In this document: positions 1 to 5,290 of the stretch, one piece after another
Layout: every line of letters starts with the position of its first letter
Numbering within the stretch: the stretch's first letter is position 1
The notes under the pieces: generated by a model
Told to the model about the DNA's origin: nothing
Database searches by the model: none
The model's input: only the letters and a program-made list of their open reading frames with translations
Made by a program: the position numbers and the translations under genes
Source: Actinomycetota bacterium
Lineage (GTDB): Bacteria > Actinomycetota > Actinomycetes > Streptosporangiales > Streptosporangiaceae
DNA: 10,424 nucleotides
Assembly: GCA_003168295.1 (NCBI GenBank)
Contig: PMST01000542.1
Coordinates: 5,070-15,493 of the forward strand
Reading direction: 5' to 3'

Positions 1-1072
1 GGGGCTGGCCGTCGACCAGGGCCACGTTGTTGATGCCGAAGGTCTCCTCCATCGGCGTCAGCCGGTACAGCTCGGCCAGCACGGCCTCGGGGTTGAAGCC
101 GCTGCGGACCTCGATCACCAGCTGCAGGCCCCGCTTGCGGTCGGTGAGGTCCTTCAGGTCGGCGATGCCGTTCAGCTTCTTGGCCTGCACCAGGTCCTTG
201 ATCCGGGCCATGACCTTTTCCGGGCCGATGCTGTAGGGGAGTTCGGTGACGACGATGCCGGTGCGCCGTGGGGTGATCTGCTCGATCGTGGCCGTCGCCC
301 GGGTGCGGAAGATGCCGCGGCCGGTCTCGTAGGCCTCCCTGATACCCTCCAGCCCCACGATGCGCCCGCCGGTGGGCAGGTCGGGCCCGGGGACGAAGCG
401 CATCAGGGCGTCCAGCGACGCGTCCGGGTTCTTAATCAAGAAACGCGCCGCCGCGATGACCTCGCCCAGGTTGTGCGGCGCCATGTTGGTGGCCATCCCG
501 ACCGCGATGCCGGCCGCCCCGTTCACCAGCAGGTTGGGGATCCCCGCGGGCAGCACGTCGGGTTGGGTCTCGCTGCCGTCGTAGTTCGGGATGAAGTCGA
601 CGGTGTCCTCGTCGATGGAGGCGACCATCTCCATCGCGGCCGCGGTCAGCCGGGCCTCGGTGTAGCGCATCGCCGCGGGGGCGTCGTCGCCGCCCGTGCT
701 GCCGAAGTTCCCGTGCCCGTCCACCAGCGGCAGCCGCATCGCCCACGGCTGGGCCATCCGGGCCAGCGCGTCGTAGATCGCCGAGTCGCCGTGCGGGTGC
801 AGGCGGCCCATCACCTCGCCGACGACCCGGGCGCACTTGACGTGGGGCCGGTCCGGGCGCAGGCCCATCTCGTTCATCTGGTACAAGATCCTGCGCTGTA
901 CCGGCTTCATTCCGTCGCGCGCGTCCGGGAGCGCCCGTGAGTAGATGACGCTGTAGGCGTACTCGAGGAAGCTGCCGCGCATCTCCTCGGCGACATCGAT
1001 GTCGATGATGTTCTCTTCGAAGTCCTCGGGTTCTTGGGTGGACGTCGCCGTACCGCCTCGTCGTGCTGCCAT
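1..1072 (-). CDS. parC: Type IIA topoisomerase A subunit (ParC-like GyrA paralogue), N-terminal part
   Basis: This encodes the DNA-cleaving subunit of a type IIA topoisomerase, which cuts both strands through a tyrosyl-DNA bond to relax or decatenate DNA. The 357 visible codons cover the winged-helix and start of the tower region; the C-terminal part lies beyond the left edge. Landmarks are the motif ALPDARDG near residue 47, the quinolone-determining stretch HPHGDSAIYD at residues 92-101 and AAMRYTE with the likely catalytic Tyr137. The wording YQMNEMGLRPDR and RLPLVDGHGNFGS resembles the second GyrA-like protein of streptomycetes (annotated as topoisomerase IV A) more than true GyrA, so ParC is preferred from family memory. 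ParE is not in the window. The start at 1072 gives MAARRGG; an in-frame ATG at 1081 (MFGMAARR) is equally possible, since neither has a clear ribosome binding site. Ser97 and Asp101 match the quinolone-sensitive residues of E. coli GyrA. Confidence 0.93.
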   Translation of the reverse strand, partial: MAARRGGTATSTQEPEDFEENIIDIDVAEEMRGSFLEYAYSVIYSRALPDARDGMKPVQRRILYQMNEMGLRPDRPHVKCARVVGEVMGRLHPHGDSAIYDALARMAQPWAMRLPLVDGHGNFGSTGGDDAPAAMRYTEARLTAAAMEMVASIDEDTVDFIPNYDGSETQPDVLPAGIPNLLVNGAAGIAVGMATNMAPHNLGEVIAAARFLIKNPDASLDALMRFVPGPDLPTGGRIVGLEGIREAYETGRGIFRTRATATIEQITPRRTGIVVTELPYSIGPEKVMARIKDLVQAKKLNGIADLKDLTDRKRGLQLVIEVRSGFNPEAVLAELYRLTPMEETFGINNVALVDGQP

Positions 1073-1207
1073 ACCGAACATTCTGCCGTGTCCGCCGGGC
1101 CCAGGGGGCCAGGCACGCCCGGCAAATCCGACCCCGCGCCGGTGTATCCCGGCGACCCTGCGCGCCTCCGGGTTAGCACGGGGATGCCCTAATCCTCCCT
1201 ATGACCC

Positions 1208-1213
1208 AGGAGG
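1208..1213 (+). promoter_or_regulatory. Shine-Dalgarno AGGAGG deciding the start of the 197-residue orphan
   Basis: AGGAGG sits 5 bases before the ATG at 1219. An in-frame ATG at 1201 lies just upstream of this site and would place the Shine-Dalgarno inside the coding sequence, so the start at 1219 is preferred. A TAATCC at 1190-1195 could be a -10 box leading to a transcript starting near 1201, but no good -35 box is seen. Confidence 0.7.
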
Positions 1214-1218
1214 CCATC

Positions 1219-1812
1219 ATGTCCTGTCCAGCCCTTGACGAGATGTTCAGCTACGCGGCGGAGAACTATGTCGCGCCCACCCAGACCGCTCCCGGCGTCA
1301 ACGTCGTGGCCGATGTCACGCTCGAAGTGACCGGGCGCTTCGACTCCCTGACCTGGTTCGGCTACGGTACCGGCCAGATGTGGTACACCCCGCGCCGGTT
1401 CCAGGGACCGGTTCTCCAGCCGTCCAAGCCGGGCGCCGCCGAACCCCAGTTTGTCTTCCTGGTCCCGGCGCAGTTCACCATCACCAACCTGGCCATGGAC
1501 TGGGAAACCCCCGTGCTCGTGCGCCCCGGCCAGCCCGTGCCGCCGCCGCGGAAGGCGAGCTCGCTCGCGAACCTGGCCGTGATCGCCCCGCACCTGATCC
1601 TGCTCCCCCCGATCACCGCCACCTACACCGTCGTGGTCGACGGCGCGGTGACCGGCTCCGCCGACCCGGGGTTCTCCACGCTCATCGACGGCCAGCTGAC
1701 CCCGCAGTGCATGCCGGGTTACGTCTGGGGCCCGAACCCCACCACGGCCGGCAGCGTGACGCTGATTCCCGGCACCATGGCCACCTACCCGTCCCCGTCC
1801 CTGGGGGAGTAA
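1219..1812 (+). CDS. Unrecognised 197-residue protein
   Basis: I do not recognise this family. The reading frame has good actinobacterial third-position GC bias and a strong ribosome binding site, so it is probably a real gene. The protein has no signal peptide, lipobox or obvious membrane segment. Alternating hydrophobic and polar residues with many Thr, Val and Pro (for example NVVADVTLEVTG at about 28-39 and TATYTVVVDGAVTG at about 133-146) suggest a mostly beta structure. Cysteines occur only at 3 and 164. A proline-rich turn, PGQPVPPPRK, lies at 103-112, and the C-terminus is rich in Gly, Thr, Ser and Pro. It is divergent from the topoisomerase gene, with 146 bases between the starts, and convergent with the SDR gene, with 26 bases between. 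It is therefore a single-gene unit. A structural, virion-like or secreted adhesive protein cannot be excluded, but nothing in the sequence selects one. Confidence 0.7.
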   Translation: MSCPALDEMFSYAAENYVAPTQTAPGVNVVADVTLEVTGRFDSLTWFGYGTGQMWYTPRRFQGPVLQPSKPGAAEPQFVFLVPAQFTITNLAMDWETPVLVRPGQPVPPPRKASSLANLAVIAPHLILLPPITATYTVVVDGAVTGSADPGFSTLIDGQLTPQCMPGYVWGPNPTTAGSVTLIPGTMATYPSPSLGE

Positions 1813-1838
1813 TGCCGACCTGCGAGTCCCGGGCCGCG

Positions 1839-2681
1839 TTACGTCACCGAGAAGCCGCCGTCCACGTACAGCGTCTGCCCGGTCACGTAGTCGCTGGCCC
1901 GGGAGGCCAGGAAGACCGTCATCCCGGCGAAGTCGGCGGGCGAGCCGTTGCGTCCGGTCATCGTCCGCGCCGCCATCGCGCCGCTGCGGACCGGGTCATC
2001 CGCCACCGCCGCGTTCAGCCGGGTCGGGACGAACCCCGGGCTGACCGAGTTGCAGCACACGCCGGACGGCGCCCACGCCTCGGACTGGGACCGGGTCAGC
2101 GCGGCCAGGCCGCCCTTGGACGCCCCGTAGCCCCCGCTGTTCGCGAACGCCTTCTGAGCCTGCTGCGAGGTCACGTTGATGATCCGGCCCCAGCCCCGCG
2201 CCGCCATCTCCGGCCCGAACCGCTGCCCGAGCAGGAACGGCGCGGTCAGGTTGACCGCCATGGTCAGGTCCCAGTCCGCCGCGGTGAGCGCCGCGAGCGG
2301 CGGCCGCAGGTTGATCCCCGCGCAGTTCACCAGGATGTCCGGCGGCCCGAACGCCGCGGCCGCCTCGTCCGCGGCCCGCCCGACCGACGCACGATCGGCC
2401 AGGTCCGCGCCGACCCAGGCGGCCTGGCCGCCGTCCGCGCGCAGCCCGGCCACCGCCGCAGCGAGCCGCGAGGGGTCCCGCGCGACCAGCACCACCCGGG
2501 CCCCGGCCCCGGCCAGCGCCGAGCTCATCCCGGCCCCGATCCCCGAACTCCCGCCGGTGACCACGGCCACCCGCCCGGCCAGCGAGAAAAGGTCCTCGAG
2601 AAACCCCGCGCCCGTCACGGCACGGGACTCTACCGCACCGGGCTCTACAACCGAGGGGTATACAACTGAGGACTCTGCCAC
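1839..2681 (-). CDS. Short-chain dehydrogenase/reductase (SDR family)
   Basis: A classical SDR that oxidises or reduces an alcohol/carbonyl with NAD(P). Using the GTG at 2681 (280 residues), the cofactor motif TGGSSGIG is at 42-49, NCAG at 119-122, the structural Asn at 144 and the Ser-Tyr-Lys catalytic set at Ser172, Tyr185 and Lys189 (YGASK). The C-terminal VTGQTLYVDGG motif is typical. Arg68 after the second strand hints at NADPH preference. The general wording is like gluconate 5-dehydrogenase or 3-oxoacyl-ACP reductase relatives; the substrate is not readable. Residues 2-22 are an odd pentapeptide repeat (VVYPS, VVEPG, AVESR) encoded by a 15-bp DNA repeat. A second GTG at 2618 would give a 259-residue protein of more usual SDR length without the repeat. 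Neither start has a good ribosome binding site, but the upstream GTG lies 8 bases after the kinase stop, which favours translational coupling. The kinase gene is its operon partner. Confidence 0.93.
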   Translation of the reverse strand: MAESSVVYPSVVEPGAVESRAVTGAGFLEDLFSLAGRVAVVTGGSSGIGAGMSSALAGAGARVVLVARDPSRLAAAVAGLRADGGQAAWVGADLADRASVGRAADEAAAAFGPPDILVNCAGINLRPPLAALTAADWDLTMAVNLTAPFLLGQRFGPEMAARGWGRIINVTSQQAQKAFANSGGYGASKGGLAALTRSQSEAWAPSGVCCNSVSPGFVPTRLNAAVADDPVRSGAMAARTMTGRNGSPADFAGMTVFLASRASDYVTGQTLYVDGGFSVT

Positions 2682-2698
2682 CGAGGGCTCTACAGCAC
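2624..2698. repeat. Five 15-bp tandem repeats across the kinase/SDR junction
   Basis: Five consecutive imperfect units start at 2624, 2639, 2654, 2669 and 2684, with plus-strand consensus AGGGCTCTACAACCG. Units 2, 4 and 5 agree best; unit 3 (AGGGGTATACAACTG) is the most diverged. The unit is a multiple of three, so the SDR frame stays open through it. The kinase stop codon lies in unit 5 and the first SDR GTG in unit 4. There are no spacers, so it is not a CRISPR array. Confidence 0.85.
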
Positions 2699-3580
2699 GG
2701 GGCGGGCGCCGATGAGGTTCAGCGCGTGCGCGGCCAGGCGGCAGCCGCCGGCCAGCGCCTCGCCCGGCGGCTTCTTGTCCAGCCAGGAGGGCAGGAAGCC
2801 GGCGATGAACGCGTCGCCGGCCCCGGTGCCGTCGATCACGCGGTCGACCGGCGGGGCGGGCACCCGCACCGGCGGCCGCCCGTTGGCGTAGAACAGCGCG
2901 CCCTCGGCGCCGAGCTTGACGGCGACGTGCGGGTACCAGGCCGTCAGCACGCGCGCGGCCTGCTCGGCGTCATCGCGCCCGGTGAGCACCTTGGCCTGGG
3001 CGGCGTTGACGAACAGCAGCACGGCCCCGTTGGACAGCTCGAGAAAGGGCTCGGCTCCGGCGCGCTCGAGCGGCGCCGCGGACGCCCCGTCCACGGACGC
3101 GGTCATGTTGGTCCGCCGCGCGTAGTCGATCGCGGCCAGGCCCGCCGCCCGGGAGCCCTCCGACAGCAGCGTGTAGCCGGAGACATGCAGGTGGGCGCCG
3201 GGCACGAAGAGGTCGTGCGGCAGGTCGTCGGGGGACAGCGCCGCGTTCGCGCCCGGGTCCGACAGCATGGTCCGCTCGCCCTTGTGCGTGACCATCACCA
3301 CGCAGGTGCCGGTGGGCCGCTCCGGGTCCATCACCAGCCGGGCGTCGACACCGTAGCCCATGAGCTCCATGTCGCGGTTGCGCCCGGCGATGTCCGCGCC
3401 GCGCCGTCCCACGAACGCCACGTCGCCGCCGTCGGCGGCCATCCAGGCCGCTATGTTGGCCCCGGAACCACCGCCGTGCATGGTGACACTCGCGGGGGTG
3501 TCGCTGCCGCGGGCAAGCGGCAGCGTCGCGTGGGCGACTGCGTCCGTCATCAGGTCGCCAATGACTACCACGCGCGCCAT
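2690..3580 (-). CDS. PfkB/ribokinase-family carbohydrate kinase
   Basis: A cytoplasmic kinase that transfers the ATP gamma-phosphate to a sugar, sugar acid or nucleoside. At 296 residues it has the usual family length. The N-terminal strand RVVVIGDLMTD leads to the glycine-rich substrate/lid motif GGGSGANIAAW at 36-46, and the second PfkB signature DGTGAGDAFIAGF is at 250-262, with catalytic base Asp256 and the anion hole GAGD. The family NXXE motif, which helps bind Mg and phosphate, reads NAAQ at 192-195, so its Glu is replaced by Gln. The start at 3580 was chosen because GGGGTG (3595 to 3590 on this strand) lies 9 bases before it and because the domain begins immediately; an ATG at 3589 and GTG at 3592 are alternatives. 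The longer open frame back to 3691 encodes an Arg/Cys-rich leader that looks non-coding. The gene precedes and is coupled to the SDR gene. The substrate cannot be assigned. Confidence 0.93.
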   Translation of the reverse strand: MARVVVIGDLMTDAVAHATLPLARGSDTPASVTMHGGGSGANIAAWMAADGGDVAFVGRRGADIAGRNRDMELMGYGVDARLVMDPERPTGTCVVMVTHKGERTMLSDPGANAALSPDDLPHDLFVPGAHLHVSGYTLLSEGSRAAGLAAIDYARRTNMTASVDGASAAPLERAGAEPFLELSNGAVLLFVNAAQAKVLTGRDDAEQAARVLTAWYPHVAVKLGAEGALFYANGRPPVRVPAPPVDRVIDGTGAGDAFIAGFLPSWLDKKPPGEALAGGCRLAAHALNLIGARPVL

Positions 3581-3678
3581 ACTTGTCATCACCCCATCGC
3601 TGTCTGGCCGCAAGCTTCTACGGTAGCGTCGGCAGCCTCGACTGGCCAGCGAGCCGAGCAGACATCGGAGCTGTATGG

Positions 3679-3693
3679 CCGTGTAACACACGG
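3679..3693. promoter_or_regulatory. Perfect palindrome, candidate operator upstream of the kinase gene
   Basis: CCGTGT-AAC-ACACGG is a perfect 6-base inverted repeat with a 3-base centre in the gap between cobU and the kinase gene, about 100 bases before the kinase start. Its position and short symmetric form fit a repressor site. No convincing -35/-10 pair could be placed beside it, and no matching regulator gene is adjacent. Confidence 0.35.
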
Positions 3694-3721
3694 TAAGAGC
3701 ACGATCGTCACCATACTGTTA

Positions 3722-3744
3722 CCTGGCGGTGTCCTGTCGCCAGG
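3722..3744 (-). terminator. Stem-loop just after the cobU stop, possible terminator
   Basis: CCTGGCG (3722-3728) and CGCCAGG (3738-3744) form a perfect 7-bp GC-rich stem with a 9-base loop. It begins only 3 bases after the cobU stop on the minus strand. It is not followed by a run of T, which is common for actinobacterial terminators, so it may end the yjbQ-cobU transcript or only protect its 3' end. Confidence 0.45.
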
Positions 3745-3747
3745 CGT

Positions 3748-4815
3748 TCAGGGGGCGTTTAGAGGTAGGGCTAGCCCGGCGACGACCAGCTCCGACTCTT
3801 CCGACTCGGCCGCCAGCGCCTGATTCAGCCGCCCGAGCTCGTCCCGGAACACCCGCCCGGCCGACGTGGCCGGAATCACCCCCATCCCCGCCTCGTCGCT
3901 GACCGCGACCACCAGGACCCGGGCCTGCCGCCACGCCTCGATGAGCTCGGTAATCCGGCCTGTCAACTTCTCTCGTTCCCCGCCCCATGCGTCACATTCG
4001 TCCAGCACCGCCGTCAGCCAGGTGCCGATCCCGTCGATGAGCACGGCCCCGCGCGCCGACGCGAGCACACCGGCCAGGTCGGTGGTCTCGACCGTCCGCC
4101 ACCAGGGCGGCCGCCGCGCCCGATGCGCCGCCACCCGCGCCGCCCAGTCGCGGTCGCCCGCCCCGTCCCGCCATCGCGGCGTTCTCGGGTCCGTGGCCAC
4201 GTAGGTCACCTCCGGTTCGGCCGCCAGCCGCAGTTCGGCCCGTTCCGACTTTCCCGACCGCGCCCCGCCCATCACCAGGACCCGCCATGGCACCCATGAC
4301 ATGCTTCCCGTCAGACCTTGAGATCCTTGGGCCGAACGGGGCGTGGTGACTGCCTCCCCGTCAGCCGGCACCCTCACCCGCCAGAACCCGCAGCGTCGCT
4401 CGAGCTCGGCGGCCCCGCTCACCCGGTGATCAGCGAACGCCACGGCGGTGAGCGTGTCCGCTGTGACCAGCCCCCGCGCCCGGAGCCGCCCGAGCTGGGC
4501 CGGGTCGCCCAGCATGTCAAGGAACGCGATGTCGTAGCGAGCCGCCCCTTCCGGCGGTACCGGCACCGCTCCCGGCCCCGCCGGGTAAAGCAGCCGCCCC
4601 CCGTCCGGCGACGTAACCTCCCACCCGCCGGGCACCCGCTGCACCCCAGGCCCCCCTGGCTCCTCCCCGACCCCTAGTCTCAACACTCCATCGATGACGA
4701 TGGCCGAGGGTTTCCGTGCGTTCCCGTCAGCGCGGCAGCGCAGGCAGGACGCGCACCGGCAGCCCGGCTGCGGCCAGCCGGAGCTGCCGCCCGAGCCCTC
4801 GACCAGGACGTGCAT
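3748..4815 (-). CDS. cobU: CobU-type adenosylcobinamide kinase/guanylyltransferase with N-terminal metallo-hydrolase-like domain
   Basis: The C-terminal half (about residues 176-355) is a CobU protein, which phosphorylates adenosylcobinamide and then transfers GMP to it during assembly and salvage of cobalamin. It shows the P-loop GGARSGKS at 183-190, YVATD at 205-209, AAHRARRPPWW with the likely guanylylated His231, LIDGIGTWLT at 259-268, VSDEAGMGVIP at 305-315 and the end motif GRLNQ...VVAGL. The first 170 residues resemble the start of PhnP/metallo-beta-lactamase proteins: a glycine-rich GSGGSSG followed by a Cys cluster (Cys19, 21, 24, 27). The HxHxDH metal motif of active hydrolases is absent; only ADHRVSG at 128-134 remains in a roughly similar context. 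As I recall, streptomycete CobU proteins have a related extension. The ATG at 4815 overlaps the yjbQ stop (TGATG), so translation is coupled. A longer frame upstream to 5001 lies inside yjbQ and is rejected. No cobalamin riboswitch is visible. Confidence 0.9.
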   Translation of the reverse strand: MHVLVEGSGGSSGWPQPGCRCASCLRCRADGNARKPSAIVIDGVLRLGVGEEPGGPGVQRVPGGWEVTSPDGGRLLYPAGPGAVPVPPEGAARYDIAFLDMLGDPAQLGRLRARGLVTADTLTAVAFADHRVSGAAELERRCGFWRVRVPADGEAVTTPRSAQGSQGLTGSMSWVPWRVLVMGGARSGKSERAELRLAAEPEVTYVATDPRTPRWRDGAGDRDWAARVAAHRARRPPWWRTVETTDLAGVLASARGAVLIDGIGTWLTAVLDECDAWGGEREKLTGRITELIEAWRQARVLVVAVSDEAGMGVIPATSAGRVFRDELGRLNQALAAESEESELVVAGLALPLNAP

Positions 4816-5225
4816 CAGCGGAGGAACGACAGCCGGACCGAGCGCTCCGGGTTGTCCACGTTCAGGTCGACCAGGGCGATGGATTGCCAGGTACCCAGGG
4901 CCAGGCGGCCGCCGATCACCGGGACGGTCGCGTACGGCGGCACGAAGGCGGGCATGACGTGCGACCGGCCGTGCCCGCGGGATCCGTGCGCGTGCCGCCA
5001 TCGGCCGTCGGCAGGCAGCAGTTCCGCGAGGGCGGCCAGGAGATCCTCGTCGCTGCGCGCGCCCAGTTCGATCAGCGCGATCCCCGCGGTCGCGTGCGGG
5101 ACGAACACGTGCAGCAACCCGTCGCCGCCGTCCGACGCCGAGCCCGCGAACTCCGCGCAGTCACGGGTGATATCCCTGATCTTTTCGGAGTTCCCGGTAC
5201 GGACCTCGATGATCTGCGTCTTCAT
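4815..5225 (-). CDS. yjbQ: YjbQ/UPF0047 family protein (secondary thiamine-phosphate synthase type)
   Basis: A complete 136-residue member of the UPF0047/YjbQ family, at the usual length. Family motifs are HATAGIALIE at 44-53, the W-R-H segment at 76-78, GHGRSHVMPAF at 84-94 and LGTWQSIALVDLNVDNPER at 110-128, with the conserved His44, His78 and His89 that form the putative metal site. Family members from E. coli and others can weakly replace thiamine-phosphate synthase, and that is the source of the product name; the native reaction is uncertain. It is the first gene of the minus-strand run, ends by overlapping the cobU start, and is divergent from the XRE-type regulator with 65 bases between starts. 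The ATG at 5225 has no spaced ribosome binding site (only GGGGG right next to the codon), but a near-consensus -10 box lies just upstream, which suggests a leaderless message. Confidence 0.92.
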   Translation of the reverse strand: MKTQIIEVRTGNSEKIRDITRDCAEFAGSASDGGDGLLHVFVPHATAGIALIELGARSDEDLLAALAELLPADGRWRHAHGSRGHGRSHVMPAFVPPYATVPVIGGRLALGTWQSIALVDLNVDNPERSVRLSFLR

Positions 5226-5233
5226 GCCCCCGG

Positions 5234-5239
5234 ATCATA
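5234..5239 (-). promoter_or_regulatory. -10 box TATGAT of the yjbQ promoter, probably giving a leaderless mRNA
   Basis: On the minus strand TATGAT differs at one position from TATAAT. Its downstream edge lies 8 bases before the yjbQ ATG, so transcription would start at or 1-2 bases before the start codon. No good -35 hexamer is seen 16-18 bases upstream. Confidence 0.5.
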
Positions 5240-5248
5240 GGGTGCGTT

Positions 5249-5273
5249 TGTGCCATGCTCGGTACCAGGCACA
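5249..5273. promoter_or_regulatory. Inverted repeat TGTGCC-N13-GGCACA, candidate operator
   Basis: Six-base perfect arms (5249-5254 and 5268-5273) separated by 13 bases lie in the 65-bp divergent region between yjbQ and the XRE regulator. The position is right for self-control by the regulator and for joint control of yjbQ. The arms are short, so chance cannot be excluded. Confidence 0.35.
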
Positions 5274-5278
5274 GGAGC

Positions 5279-5285
5279 GGGAGGT
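5279..5285 (+). promoter_or_regulatory. Shine-Dalgarno GGGAGGT fixing the regulator start
   Basis: GGGAGGT ends 5 bases before the ATG at 5291. The upstream in-frame ATG at 5255 has no comparable site and would overlap the inverted repeat, so 5291 is preferred. Confidence 0.7.
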
Positions 5286-5290
5286 CGGGC

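Noticed and set aside
1813..1838. Terminator between the convergent orphan and SDR genes
   Set aside because: The 26 bases show no stem of useful length.
1380..2669. 429-codon open frame on the plus strand
   Set aside because: It is rich in Arg, Pro, His and Gly and covers the orphan gene in another frame and the SDR gene in antisense; this is the usual GC-rich shadow.
2624..2698. CRISPR array
   Set aside because: The 15-bp units follow each other directly with no spacers.
2726..3823. 365-codon open frame on the plus strand
   Set aside because: Antisense to the sugar kinase, with shadow composition and no recognisable motif.
4816..5001. Upstream extension of the cobU frame
   Set aside because: It lies inside yjbQ and encodes Arg/Pro-rich sequence; the ATG overlapping the yjbQ stop begins the recognisable domain.
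5226..5290. Cobalamin or TPP riboswitch ahead of yjbQ-cobU
   Set aside because: The gap is only 65 bases, has no B12-box or thi-box, and a -10 box lies next to the start codon.
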